Shown: positions 16,111-24,755 of the stretch, piece after piece
How positions within the stretch are numbered: the first letter of the stretch is position 1
Layout of the letters: the number at the start of each line of letters is the position of its first letter
Assembly: GCA_019638495.1 (NCBI GenBank)
Contig: JAHBTQ010000011.1
Span: 24,258-88,257, forward strand
Source: Taibaiella sp.
GTDB taxonomy: Bacteria; Bacteroidota; Bacteroidia; Chitinophagales; Chitinophagaceae
Direction of reading: 5' to 3'
DNA length: 64,000 nucleotides
The notes under the pieces: model-generated
What the model saw: only the letters and a program-made list of their open reading frames with translations
Databases searched by the model: none
Told to the model about the DNA's origin: nothing
Program-made: the position numbers and the translations under genes

Positions 16111-16142
16111 CCGAATTATCAAATTGTCGAATTGTCGAATTG
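16111..16142 (-). repeat. Octamer array 4 (inverted partner of array 3)
   Basis: On the minus strand: CAATTCGA, CAATTCGA, CAATTTGA, TAATTCGG, starting 1 nt after the mdh stop codon TAG and running into the mdh terminator stem. Confidence 0.85.
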
Positions 16143-16143
16143 A

Positions 16144-17079
16144 CTAAGCTACCAGCGTATCCAGCACTGAGTTCATGTTGCGGACAGCTTCTGCTGATTT
16201 GTTGAAGGCGGCCTGCTCTTCTTCGTTCAGCTTGAAGTCGATGATCTGCTCCCAGCCGTCGCGGCCCACTACCACAGGCACGCCCATGCAGATGTCGTTC
16301 TGGCCATACTCGCCATTCAGGCTCACGCAGCAAGGGAATACTTTCTTCTGGTTGCGCACGATGCTCTCAACGAGCTCTGCTCCCGCAGCACCCGGTGCAT
16401 ACCATGCTGATGTGCCCAGCAGCTTAGTGAGGGTAGCGCCACCCACCATAGTGTCGGCAGCTACTTTCTTCAGTGTGTCTTCGCTGAGCAGGTTGCTAAC
16501 GGGTGTACCGTTGAGCGTAGCGAGGCGCGTAAGCGGGATCATGGTAGTGTCTCCGTGACCGCCGATAACTACTGCCTGCAGGTCGTTCTGAGAGCAGTTG
16601 AGCTCCATCTGGAGGTAGGTCTTGAAGCGTGCGCTGTCCAGGATGCCGCCCATGCCTATGATGCGGTTCTTAGGAAGGCCTGTAGCCTTGAGCGCCAGGT
16701 AGGTCATAGTGTCCATAGGGTTAGAGATAACCACTATGATGGCGTTTGGAGAGTATTCCAGTGCGTTCTTGCACACAGTCTCAACGATCTTAGCGTTAGT
16801 GCCGATAAGCTCTTCGCGCGTCATACCCGGCTTGCGCGGAATGCCTGAAGTGATCACCACTACGTCGCTACCTGCAGTAGCTGCATAGTCGTTGGTAACA
16901 CCCTTCACACGTGTGTCGAAACCACAAAGTGAAGAAGTCTGGTTGATGTCAAGGGCTTTACCTTCTGCGAAGCCTTCTTTAATGTCAAGGATCACCAGTT
17001 CTTCTGCCAGTTCCCTGCGGGCGATGTTGTCTGCACAAGTAGCGCCTACTGCACCGGCGCCTACTACCGTAATTTTCAT
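16144..17079 (-). CDS. mdh: Malate dehydrogenase
   Basis: NAD-dependent oxidation of malate to oxaloacetate in the TCA cycle. A 311-residue protein starting MKITVVGAGAVGATCADNIA (Rossmann GxGxxG). ITSGIPRKPGMTREELIGTN carries the substrate-binding arginine of the mobile loop, VVISNPMDTMTYLA follows, and GGHGDTTMIPL has the catalytic histidine. This is the LDH-like type of MDH found in Bacteroidota. It is convergent with metK. Confidence 0.96.
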   Translation of the reverse strand: MKITVVGAGAVGATCADNIARRELAEELVILDIKEGFAEGKALDINQTSSLCGFDTRVKGVTNDYAATAGSDVVVITSGIPRKPGMTREELIGTNAKIVETVCKNALEYSPNAIIVVISNPMDTMTYLALKATGLPKNRIIGMGGILDSARFKTYLQMELNCSQNDLQAVVIGGHGDTTMIPLTRLATLNGTPVSNLLSEDTLKKVAADTMVGGATLTKLLGTSAWYAPGAAGAELVESIVRNQKKVFPCCVSLNGEYGQNDICMGVPVVVGRDGWEQIIDFKLNEEEQAAFNKSAEAVRNMNSVLDTLVA

Positions 17080-17118
17080 CTAAGAGATTTTTATATAGTT
17101 ATTGAATGATTCGGAGTG

Positions 17119-17147
17119 CAAAGGTACGGAATGTGACAATTCGACAA
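17119..17147 (-). promoter_or_regulatory. Candidate mdh promoter (TTG-N18-TACCTTTG)
   Basis: On the minus strand a TTG (17147-17145) is followed after 18 bp by TACCTTTG (17126-17119), 39 bp before the mdh ATG. The TTG is part of an octamer repeat unit, so the repeat array supplies the -33 element. Confidence 0.5.
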
Positions 17148-17228
17148 TTTGACAATTCGGCAATGAGGTAATTCGGCAATTCGGCAACCTGCCTGCCGGC
17201 AGGCAGGTTTGACAATTCGACAATTTGG
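17137..17228 (+). repeat. Octamer array 5, interrupted by a palindrome
   Basis: Units CAATTCGA, CAATTTGA, CAATTCGG, CAATGAGG, TAATTCGG, CAATTCGG (17137-17184), then a 24-bp palindrome, then CAATTCGA and CAATTTGG (17213-17228). Lies between mdh and the histidine kinase gene. The rest of the 284-bp gap holds CAATG-rich simple sequence and no gene. Confidence 0.8.
17186..17209. repeat. 24-bp perfect palindrome with GCCTGCCGGCAGGC core
   Basis: Half-site AACCTGCCTGCC, perfect inverted copy. A partial copy (TGCCGGCAGGCAGGTT) recurs at 17343-17358, at the 3' edge of the histidine kinase gene, and related cores occur at 25256-25270 and 25300-25318. Confidence 0.8.
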
Positions 17229-17363
17229 GGATTGGCGATTAGGCAATGTGCAGAATGTGGTAAATGTGGCAATGTGATGATGGGGGAGATGGAGGGGATT
17301 GGGGAGAATGTTGCCTCTCTTCAGCAGGACTTACGACCCTGCTGCCGGCAGGCAGGTTATGAA

Positions 17364-19124
17364 TTACGACGGCACATGGATAACGACCAATGTGCCCTTG
17401 CCGGGGGCGGAGTCTATGTCTATGGTGGCGGAGATGAGGGAGAGGCGGGCCTGCATGTTTTTAAGGCCCAGGCCGGCTGCACTTTTTGATGGGTCAAAGC
17501 CGCGTCCATTGTCCTCAATGGTCACAGATAGGCCGGTCTCGTCCTTGTCTATCTGCACGGATAGGGTAGTGGCGGCGGCGTGTTTTATGACGTTGTTCAC
17601 ACATTCCTGTATTACCCGGTAGAGAATGGTTTCTATCTCTTCGCGCAGTGGAGCGTCGAGGCCGTTTGTTTCCAGGGTCACTGAGATGGTCTTTTCATCC
17701 AGCCGGGCCAGCATCTCGCCTACGGCGGCAGCAAAGCCCCGGCGCATGAGGGCCATGGGCATCATCTGGTGAGAGAGGGTGCGCAGCTCGTCATAACTCT
17801 CAGATACCAGCCCGGAGATGCGGGCGGCCTGTGGGTCGGTTGTGGGGTCTATCTCGCGGGACTTAAAGAAGCCGCCAAGATTAAGCAAGGTGGCAGAGAG
17901 TAGCTGGCCCACACCATCGTGCAGGTCGGCGGCTATGCGTTTGCGTTCGCGCTCCTCGGCTACCAGCACCTCGCGGGTGGTGATGGCTTGCTGCCGGGCT
18001 ATCTCCTCGCGCAGGGCGGCCTGGGCCAACAGGCGGCGGCGGTTATAGAACTGGTAGCCTATGACCACAAAGGTCACAAACAGCGTAATCGATATACCCA
18101 GCAAGATATTTCGCTGGCGCAGCTTGAGGTCCTGGATGGTGGAGCGCTGGGCCAGGTCGCGGATCTGCTGCTCCTTTTTCTCTGCCTGGTATTTGGCATT
18201 TACCTCGGCAAGCTGTTTGGACTTTGACTCGTTATAGACAGAGTCGTTAACCTCCATATAGCGCTTGTGGTAGGCCAGGGCTTTAGCATAGTTGCCCCGG
18301 CGCTCCATAAGGTGGGACAGGTACATGTAGCTATACGCTTCCAGGTCTTTGTAGCCTATCTCCCGCGCCAGGTCGCCAGCTTTCTGCACATAGTGCATGC
18401 AACTGTCGGCACGGTGCAGGCTGTCGTAGGTTTCGCCGATGTTGATGTAAGCCATGGCGAGGTCAATCTTTTTGCCGGCCTGCAGCTTAAGCGACAGGGC
18501 TTCGAGCTGATTTTTGAGGGCCAGCGCCGGGAGATGCTTCCGGGCATAGATGCCGGCAATGTTCTCAAGGCTGTAGGCGCGGCCAATTGTCAGGTGGGGT
18601 GGATTGCTGGCCAGTGACAGCTCGTAGCAGGCCAGGGCAGAGTCCAGCTTATTGGCGCGTTCGTATTCTATGCCCAGTCGGTTATATCCGTCGGCTATTG
18701 TGCTGTCGGCATGCAGTTCCTTTGCAATTTTCAGGCCCTTGCGCAGGTAGTCGGCACTTATGCGGGCATATTTATTCTTGCTATAAATCTGGGCTACCAG
18801 GTAGTATAGATATGCGAGCTCAATAGTAGCTGGTTTCTTCTCTGCCTCGCGCGCCAGGGAAATAAGCATGGTTGATGCTTTTTCGGTTTTCCCATGCAGG
18901 AAGAGGTAGTCGGCATGCCGGCGGCGGGCGTTTATCTCTGCACCTATATTGCCCATTCGCCGGGCGAGTGCAGCAGCGCTGTCCGCATGAATGTTAATGG
19001 AGTCTGAACTGTTGTCATAGTCAGCTGAGACCTGCGCTACTAGTTGCGCAAGTTTTTTGTCATCTGCCTGTGCCAGGCATATGTTGCTGACCAGCAGTGA
19101 TATTACAAGGAGTAGGTATCTCAT
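17364..19124 (-). CDS. TPR-containing sensor histidine kinase (HisKA_3 type)
   Basis: A 586-residue kinase. Signal peptide (MRYLLLVISLLVSNICLAQ), then about 300 residues of tetratricopeptide-like helices that should be periplasmic. A coiled coil and one transmembrane helix follow (ILLGISITLFVTFVVIGYQF). Next is the dimerisation/phosphoacceptor motif RIAADLHDGVGQLL (His402), the N box ECVNNVIKHA (from 507), and the G box DNGRGF (from 538). This layout pairs with NarL-type response regulators, none of which is in the window. ATG at 19124 is chosen because the upstream in-frame residues precede the signal peptide. Divergent from hemL over 72 bp. Confidence 0.9.
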   Translation of the reverse strand: MRYLLLVISLLVSNICLAQADDKKLAQLVAQVSADYDNSSDSINIHADSAAALARRMGNIGAEINARRRHADYLFLHGKTEKASTMLISLAREAEKKPATIELAYLYYLVAQIYSKNKYARISADYLRKGLKIAKELHADSTIADGYNRLGIEYERANKLDSALACYELSLASNPPHLTIGRAYSLENIAGIYARKHLPALALKNQLEALSLKLQAGKKIDLAMAYINIGETYDSLHRADSCMHYVQKAGDLAREIGYKDLEAYSYMYLSHLMERRGNYAKALAYHKRYMEVNDSVYNESKSKQLAEVNAKYQAEKKEQQIRDLAQRSTIQDLKLRQRNILLGISITLFVTFVVIGYQFYNRRRLLAQAALREEIARQQAITTREVLVAEERERKRIAADLHDGVGQLLSATLLNLGGFFKSREIDPTTDPQAARISGLVSESYDELRTLSHQMMPMALMRRGFAAAVGEMLARLDEKTISVTLETNGLDAPLREEIETILYRVIQECVNNVIKHAAATTLSVQIDKDETGLSVTIEDNGRGFDPSKSAAGLGLKNMQARLSLISATIDIDSAPGKGTLVVIHVPS

Positions 19125-19161
19125 TGAGCGTACCTCAAGATACGAAAAGTGGCAAAACCTG

Positions 19162-19169
19162 TACATTTG
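19162..19169 (+). promoter_or_regulatory. Candidate -7 promoter box of hemL
   Basis: TACATTTG, 27 bp before the ATG at 19197. Its position argues against the earlier in-frame ATG at 19149. Confidence 0.5.
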
Positions 19170-19196
19170 CGGGCCTGCCCAATGCAGCGAACTGAT

Positions 19197-20486
19197 ATGA
19201 TGAACAACAGCCGAAGCCATGAACTTTTTGAACGTGCTCAATTGACAATACCAGGTGGTGTGAACTCTCCCGTACGTGCTTTTAAAAGCGTAGGCGGAAC
19301 ACCTTTATTCATGACCCATGCCAAGGGCGCGTATATGTATGATGCCGATGGCAACCGGTATATAGACTATATCAACTCGTGGGGGCCTATGATAATGGGT
19401 CATGCGTGGGATGCTGTTGTAAGTGCTATACAGGAGCGGGCGGCATTTTCGACGTCTTTCGGCGCGCCTACAGAGCTGGAAATAGAAATGGCCGAGCTGA
19501 TAACCAGCATGGCGCCAAACATAGATATGGTGCGTATGGTGAGCAGCGGCACTGAGGCGTGTATGAGTGCACTGAGGCTGGCGCGTGGCTACACGGGCAG
19601 GAATAAGTTCATCAAGTTTGAGGGTTGCTACCATGGCCATGCAGATGCCTTCCTGGTGAAGGCGGGCAGCGGATTGGCCACGTTCAATATTCAAACGGTG
19701 CCGGGCGTAACTGCAGGTGCATCTATGGATACGCTAACGGCTCCTTATAACGACCTTTTGGCTGTAAAGCAACTTACGCATGATAACAAGGGTGAGATTG
19801 CGGCCATCATCATAGAGCCGGTGGCGGGCAACATGGGTTGTATCGTGCCGCAGCCGGGTTTCCTGGAGGGGCTACGTGCATTGTGTGATGAAGAGGGAAT
19901 ACTGCTGATTTTTGATGAGGTGATGACCGGCTTCCGCCTGGCGGCGGGTGGCGCGCAGGAGCGCCTGGGTATAAATGCCGACCTGGTGACCTATGGCAAG
20001 GTAATAGGTGGAGGCATGCCGGTGGGGGCTTTTGGCGGTCGCCAGGACATCATGGAAAGGATAGCGCCCCTGGGTAATGTGTACCAGGCCGGTACGCTGA
20101 GCGGTAACCCGATTGCCATGATAGCCGGCTACACCATGCTGAAGACACTGCGCAATAATCCCGGTATATACGAGGCGCTGGACAACACTACTAAGGCAAT
20201 ACATATAGGTATGGAAGACGCCCTGAAAGCTAGCGGCCGTCCCTTTGTGATAAACAGGTTCGGATCGATGATAAGCGTGCATTTCAGCGAAAAACCGGTA
20301 AATAACTTTGCCGACGCGGCGGCTGCCGACAATGCGACGTTCAACAAATTCTTCCACCTGATGCTGAATAAGGGCATTTATCTGCCACCATCGGCCTTTG
20401 AGACGTGGTTTGTGAGCCATGCCATCAGCGCGGCAGATGTGGAGGCTACCTTGCTGGCGGCACGGGAAAGCCTTGCAGTACTGTAA
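19197..20486 (+). CDS. hemL: Glutamate-1-semialdehyde 2,1-aminomutase
   Basis: PLP enzyme converting glutamate-1-semialdehyde to 5-aminolevulinate in haem/tetrapyrrole synthesis. About 429 residues. NNSRSHELFERAQLTIPGGV fits the family N-terminus. Motifs are VNSPVRAFKSVGG, SSGTEACMSALRLARGYTGR, GCYHGHADAFLVKAGSG, the PLP aspartate in LLIFDEVMTGFR, and the lysine in DLVTYGKVIGGGMPVGAFGG. The start is ATG at 19197 or the adjacent ATG at 19200. Confidence 0.97.
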   Translation: MMNNSRSHELFERAQLTIPGGVNSPVRAFKSVGGTPLFMTHAKGAYMYDADGNRYIDYINSWGPMIMGHAWDAVVSAIQERAAFSTSFGAPTELEIEMAELITSMAPNIDMVRMVSSGTEACMSALRLARGYTGRNKFIKFEGCYHGHADAFLVKAGSGLATFNIQTVPGVTAGASMDTLTAPYNDLLAVKQLTHDNKGEIAAIIIEPVAGNMGCIVPQPGFLEGLRALCDEEGILLIFDEVMTGFRLAAGGAQERLGINADLVTYGKVIGGGMPVGAFGGRQDIMERIAPLGNVYQAGTLSGNPIAMIAGYTMLKTLRNNPGIYEALDNTTKAIHIGMEDALKASGRPFVINRFGSMISVHFSEKPVNNFADAAAADNATFNKFFHLMLNKGIYLPPSAFETWFVSHAISAADVEATLLAARESLAVL

Positions 20487-20513
20487 ACTATGCATTATAC
20501 ATGTATTAACTGA

Positions 20514-20544
20514 TTTGAATTCCGTTCAATTATTGCTACTTTTG
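20514..20544 (+). promoter_or_regulatory. Bacteroidota-type promoter TTTG-N19-TACTTTTG
   Basis: TTTG at 20514-20517, 19-bp spacer, TACTTTTG at 20537-20544, then 17 bp to the ATG at 20562. This is a full match to the published TTTG-N19-21-TAnnTTTG pattern. Confidence 0.75.
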
Positions 20545-20561
20545 CCCCTAATTCACCAGAT

Positions 20562-21464
20562 ATGCTTAACGGAAATAAATTGAACAAAATATTCTTCTTA
20601 TTTGCCACGCTTGCGGTTACGGGTAAGGCAGTAGCGCAGGTATCTGCGTATGACGAAGAAAAGAGAGGTTCTGTTTATGTAGCCATTGGCTCGTCTACAC
20701 CGAGCTATAAAGCGTCTAAGATCAAGATTCAGCAAGGGACAACAGCGGGTACGGCTAGCAGCTATACCCTTGACAATGTAGCTGCTGACACGAAGACGAA
20801 CAAGACGAGTGGCTTTGGTTCCAACATCAAGGTGGGTTATTTCTTCGACTATTATCAAAACTGGGCTGTGGAGCTCAGCTATGAGCCATTAAAATATCAC
20901 GTTACGGATGCCCAGAACGTGAAGCTGAGCGGCACTATGGAAGGCAATCCGATAGATACAACTGTCGTGTTCTCGGCTGCCAACGGCTATTTCTACAACC
21001 TGGACGGTTCCAACCTTCTATCGCTTAACATCGTTCGCCGTTTTCAGCTGTTGCAGGACAAGCATCACTATGTGCGCCTGGATGCATTGGTAAAAGCCGG
21101 GGGCGGCCCGGTAATGCCGCATATCTATAACAGTATTGCCGGTAAAGTGGCCGAATATCCGTCTTTCCAGCTTGGTGGCTGGAACGCAGGTATCGAAGCT
21201 GCCCTAAGAGTAACCTTGTTCCGCTACGTATTTGTAGAAGGTGCCTATAAATACTCGAGGGCTTCTTACTCAGATGTAGGCGTATTTAACGGCACTGCGA
21301 AGCAGACATTGGGTATTTCCCAGGTTATTTTCAGTGGTGGTATTACGTTCCCAACTACAAAGCGCAACCCGCTGTTTGTGAAGCCTGACACAAAGAAACC
21401 GCCGTTGTCTATTAAGCCGATATATAACGCGCCGGTAGAGTTAGACGAGCCAAGTGCCGATTAG
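20562..21464 (+). CDS. Outer-membrane beta-barrel-like hypothetical protein
   Basis: A 300-residue protein with a signal peptide (NKIFFLFATLAVTGKAVAQ). It is followed by alternating aromatic/hydrophobic strands such as GSVYVAIGSSTPSY, NIKVGYFFDYYQNWAVELSY and YVFVEGAYKYSRASY, typical of a small outer-membrane beta-barrel (OmpW/OprF-like). A Pro/Lys-rich C-terminal tail extends beyond the last strand. No specific family recognised. It has its own promoter. Its stop overlaps the convergent rnhA stop by 4 bp. Confidence 0.75.
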   Translation: MLNGNKLNKIFFLFATLAVTGKAVAQVSAYDEEKRGSVYVAIGSSTPSYKASKIKIQQGTTAGTASSYTLDNVAADTKTNKTSGFGSNIKVGYFFDYYQNWAVELSYEPLKYHVTDAQNVKLSGTMEGNPIDTTVVFSAANGYFYNLDGSNLLSLNIVRRFQLLQDKHHYVRLDALVKAGGGPVMPHIYNSIAGKVAEYPSFQLGGWNAGIEAALRVTLFRYVFVEGAYKYSRASYSDVGVFNGTAKQTLGISQVIFSGGITFPTTKRNPLFVKPDTKKPPLSIKPIYNAPVELDEPSAD

Positions 21465-21922
21465 TCGCCCGGCTGGTAGCCGTGGTCTTCTAAAAGATTA
21501 CCACCGTCGGCCGCGGCTGTGGCAAGTTCGTCACAGCGGTTGTTCCATTTGTTAGATGCGTGTCCCTTTACCCATACAAAACGTATGTGGTGCTTTTTAT
21601 ATTCCCCAAGGAACATACGCCAAAGGTCTGCGTTCTTTTTACCCGCAAAGCCTTTCTTTACCCATCCGAATACCCATTTTTCTTCCACTGCCCTTACTAC
21701 ATAGGACGAGTCTGAGTAGATGACGATATCAAGGCCTGGGCGCGTGAGCAGTTGGAGCGCGGCAATAACAGCCATCAGCTCCATGCGATTGTTGGTAGTA
21801 TGGCGATAGCCCTGAGAAATTTCCTTAATGGTATTTCCCCAAATTAGTACTGCGCCATAACCTCCGTTGCCGGGGTTGCCTCGGGCGGCGCCATCAGTAT
21901 ATATAACCAGTTCTTTGGACAA
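21461..21922 (-). CDS. rnhA: Ribonuclease HI
   Basis: Degrades the RNA strand of RNA-DNA hybrids. A 153-residue protein with all catalytic motifs: VIYTDGAARGNPGNGGYGAV (first Asp), TTNNRMELMAVIAAL (Glu), DIVIYSDSSYVVRAV (Asp), and WNNRCDELATAAA (last Asp). The start is TTG at 21922 by reading-frame position, 10 bp after the stop of the DUF4375 gene, so the two are probably co-transcribed. Confidence 0.96.
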   Translation of the reverse strand: MSKELVIYTDGAARGNPGNGGYGAVLIWGNTIKEISQGYRHTTNNRMELMAVIAALQLLTRPGLDIVIYSDSSYVVRAVEEKWVFGWVKKGFAGKKNADLWRMFLGEYKKHHIRFVWVKGHASNKWNNRCDELATAAADGGNLLEDHGYQPGD

Positions 21923-21932
21923 TGAAATTGAG

Positions 21933-22448
21933 TTAGGCTATTGTCGTTTCCACAAATTCGTTGAGATGGTCGAAGGCGTATGCCAGCAGCATTTTTGTTG
22001 TGGGCTCATGCAGTATTAGGTAGCGCTTATCGATCTCCTCAAACTCGCGGAACTCATCATAGAGTTTTGCAAATTCTTCAACAGTAGTAGTTCGCTCCAG
22101 TTGTTCCCGGTTCAGGACATATACTTTCAGCACATCATCGAGCACCTGGGCCATCTCTACCGCACGCAGTTTGTGTAGTTGCTCAATCATATTTGGTAGT
22201 AGTGCTATGTAGCCATTCTGGATGAACTGTATGAAGCCTCCCTGGCCCACTTGCATATGCATGTAGTCATATGCGAGCAGTAGTTGCTGCCCCCATGAAA
22301 GGTCGTCGAGAAATTCGAATGTTTGTCTTTTGTATAGCTCCTCATGGAGGGGCTGCACCAGCATGTCATAAAACTTCTCAGCGTCTCCGTCGGCATATGC
22401 CTGTTTTAGTGCGGCTAAATCTACGAATGGGAGAAATTTGCTGTTCAT
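21933..22448 (-). CDS. DUF4375 (DMP19-like) protein
   Basis: A 171-residue soluble protein. The segment LSWGQQLLLAYDYMHMQVGQGGFIQFIQNGY matches the DUF4375/DMP19 pattern (conserved N-terminal helices, then 'v.nGGf.qff.N'), a family including a protein proposed to mimic DNA in Neisseria. Here the acidic residues are spread and no mimic role can be claimed. ATG at 22448 is preferred to the upstream frame extension. Divergent from the UPF0324 permease gene by 54 bp. Confidence 0.7.
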   Translation of the reverse strand: MNSKFLPFVDLAALKQAYADGDAEKFYDMLVQPLHEELYKRQTFEFLDDLSWGQQLLLAYDYMHMQVGQGGFIQFIQNGYIALLPNMIEQLHKLRAVEMAQVLDDVLKVYVLNREQLERTTTVEEFAKLYDEFREFEEIDKRYLILHEPTTKMLLAYAFDHLNEFVETTIA

Positions 22449-22453
22449 AATAT

Positions 22454-22461
22454 TATCTTTG
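22454..22461 (+). promoter_or_regulatory. Candidate -7 promoter box of the UPF0324 gene
   Basis: TATCTTTG, 41 bp before the ATG at 22503. No -33 element at the standard distance. Confidence 0.4.
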
Positions 22462-22502
22462 AGGCCTGGTATTTTCTTGGGGAATACCAACAAACTTCGG
22501 GA

Positions 22503-23486
22503 ATGGCAACATTACTAAACTTGCCCAACACAGCCAAAAGGGTTGTGTTCATTTTGTGTCTTACAGTCTTTGTACTTTTCAATGCTCCACCACCTATTGC
22601 CCTGCTTACCGGTATCATAGTTGCCCTGGTTACCGGTCATCCGTACATACACCTTAATAAAAAGTGGACAACGATGCTGCTGCAGATATCGGTTGTGTGT
22701 CTTGGCTTCGGCATGAACCTGGAGCATGCTTTGAAAGCTGGGCGCGACGGTTTCCTGTTTACAGTGACTACGATTGCCGTGACGCTGGTAGCAGGGTATT
22801 TCATAGGAAAGAAGCTGAATATTGATAAGAACACTTCTACACTGATTTCCAATGGTACAGCAATATGTGGTGGTAGTGCCATTGCTGCCATAGCGCCAAT
22901 AGTAAAAGCAAATGACAACCAGATGAGTGTGGCGCTGGGCACGATATTCATCCTGAATTCAGTGGCATTGCTCATCTTTCCACCGATAGGTCATTACCTG
23001 GGTATGAGCGCAGAACAGTTCGGGACCTGGTGTGCCATAGCCATACATGATACCAGCAGTGTGGTGGGGGCCGCTACAGGCTATAAGGATGCCGCCGGAA
23101 ATGAGGCATTGGGCATAGCGGCTACCATAAAACTGGAGCGCGCATTGTGGATCATACCGATCGCGTTAGGCACTGCCTATTTCCAGAAGACAAAGGGGAA
23201 GGTGAAGTTGCCCTACTTTATCTTTTGGTTTATAGTGGCGATTGTGGTGTCTACCTATTTGCCTCAGATAATGCCGGGAATCATGAAGCCCCTGGGTGGA
23301 AAATCTTTGTTCCAATGGTTATATGCCGGTGGACGCAAAGGATTGGTAATTACGCTATTTCTGATTGGTTCAGGCCTTTCGCTGAAAACGATAAAGCAAG
23401 TGGGTTGGCGGCCTATAGTTCAAGGGGTGCTCCTGTGGGTGATCATAGGTAGTCTGTCGCTACTGGTGATAAGAGGGGTTTTGTAA
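22503..23486 (+). CDS. UPF0324 (YeiH-like) inner-membrane permease
   Basis: A 327-residue protein with about 9-10 hydrophobic helices. It carries the family hallmarks LGFGMNLEHALKAG, SNGTAICGGSAIAAIAPIVK, and AIHDTSSVVGAATGY. The family (YeiH / Cons_hypoth698) is annotated as putative sulfate exporter; substrate evidence is weak. Stands alone on the plus strand. Confidence 0.9.
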   Translation: MATLLNLPNTAKRVVFILCLTVFVLFNAPPPIALLTGIIVALVTGHPYIHLNKKWTTMLLQISVVCLGFGMNLEHALKAGRDGFLFTVTTIAVTLVAGYFIGKKLNIDKNTSTLISNGTAICGGSAIAAIAPIVKANDNQMSVALGTIFILNSVALLIFPPIGHYLGMSAEQFGTWCAIAIHDTSSVVGAATGYKDAAGNEALGIAATIKLERALWIIPIALGTAYFQKTKGKVKLPYFIFWFIVAIVVSTYLPQIMPGIMKPLGGKSLFQWLYAGGRKGLVITLFLIGSGLSLKTIKQVGWRPIVQGVLLWVIIGSLSLLVIRGVL

Positions 23487-23642
23487 TGTGGGCCATTACC
23501 TAATGCCACATGTGGGTCAGAAAAATATATTTTAGCAGAAATTTATGGCGCAAAGAGGGAACTTTCCCGTATTTTGGCAGACTTAACATTACGGAAGGAA
23601 TAATTTATTGTTATGATCCCCTGTGACAATTGAGGAGTTTAC

Positions 23643-24749
23643 ATGAGACGTTGTTTACAAGTTGCGATGCTGTGTAGTTTGGTGCTAACCTCAACTGCGC
23701 AGGAGAAGACCAATAAAAAGACAGACTGGCAAGCTGAAGACCTGCAAGGGAAAGTGAAAAGCATGACCATAAGAGGATTTCGTGCACAACCGGGACCACA
23801 GGGAAGCGTGCTGAAGGGCAGCCTGGTACATACCACCCACAAGCTTTACAATCCTAATGGGTACTTGCTGGAGAGCACTTCCGCTATTGGTGGAAATAAG
23901 ATCGGTAATTATACAATGCCTTACAGGTCTGCGAAGATCGTATACCGGTATGATAAGTATAACAACCTGCTGGGTAGCAGCAGTTACAATACCAAGGGGC
24001 AACTGGAGGACTCATCTGTGCACGAGGTAGACAAGATGGGTAACCGAATAATATGGAAGATATTCAAAGGCAATGGCTACCAGGAATGGGAGTACATTTC
24101 GGAATATGACAATGCCGGTAACCTCCTGGAGATAAACGACTTTCACTGGGGCAAGCTGGAAGTGCGCCACACCTATCGCTATGATGAAATGAACAAATGT
24201 AGCATGGAGAGTGACTATGACCCGGATGGGAAACTGCGCGAGAAGAGGCTACACAAGTATGATGATGAAGGTAATCGTATAGAGACCGTCGACTTTAACG
24301 GGAGTGGTAGTTTTAATGCCCGTCACACGTATGCCTACAACCAATGGCACAATGTGATAGACGAGCGCGAGTACAAAATAGACGGTGCAGACAGACACAC
24401 CAAGATCCTGAAGGAATGGGATAACCAGGATAACCTGATAGAGCTGAAGCAGTATGACGAGGAAGGAAAGCTGGTCTATGTGGGCAAGTTTGATAAGTAT
24501 GGCAACCACCTGGCTGATATTACCTATGGTCCCGATGGTCACATAAGGGAGAAAGTAACCGCGGAATACAAGTATGATGCATACGGGAACGAGACTGAGG
24601 AACTATTGAAACTTGCAGAACGTGTACCTGCGATCAAAAGTGTATACAAGTATGAATATGACTACATGGGCAACTGGATAAAGAAGACCGTGTATGAAGA
24701 TGGAGACCCGGTGAGGCTAACTGAGCGGGATCTTGACTACTATGATTAG
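23643..24749 (+). CDS. Secreted protein with YD-like repeats
   Basis: A 368-residue protein with a signal peptide (CLQVAMLCSLVLTSTAQ). From about residue 100 it consists of roughly 20-residue repeats of the type Y(D/N)..GN..E...Y, e.g. EYDNAGNLLEIN, KYDDEGNRIETV, KYDAYGNETEEL, YDYMGNWIKKT. These resemble RHS/YD repeats, but without the RHS core cap or a toxin tip, so it looks like a small cell-surface or periplasmic beta-repeat protein. Role unknown. The next gene begins 6 bp later, so the two may be co-transcribed. Confidence 0.75.
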   Translation: MRRCLQVAMLCSLVLTSTAQEKTNKKTDWQAEDLQGKVKSMTIRGFRAQPGPQGSVLKGSLVHTTHKLYNPNGYLLESTSAIGGNKIGNYTMPYRSAKIVYRYDKYNNLLGSSSYNTKGQLEDSSVHEVDKMGNRIIWKIFKGNGYQEWEYISEYDNAGNLLEINDFHWGKLEVRHTYRYDEMNKCSMESDYDPDGKLREKRLHKYDDEGNRIETVDFNGSGSFNARHTYAYNQWHNVIDEREYKIDGADRHTKILKEWDNQDNLIELKQYDEEGKLVYVGKFDKYGNHLADITYGPDGHIREKVTAEYKYDAYGNETEELLKLAERVPAIKSVYKYEYDYMGNWIKKTVYEDGDPVRLTERDLDYYD

Positions 24750-24755
24750 TGAATT

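Noticed and set aside
17137..17228. Octamer arrays as a CRISPR or CRISPR-like array
   Set aside because: Units are 8 bp with no spacers, and no cas gene is in the window.
23487..23642. Possible terminator after the UPF0324 gene
   Set aside because: Only a 5-bp imperfect stem without a T-run can be made.
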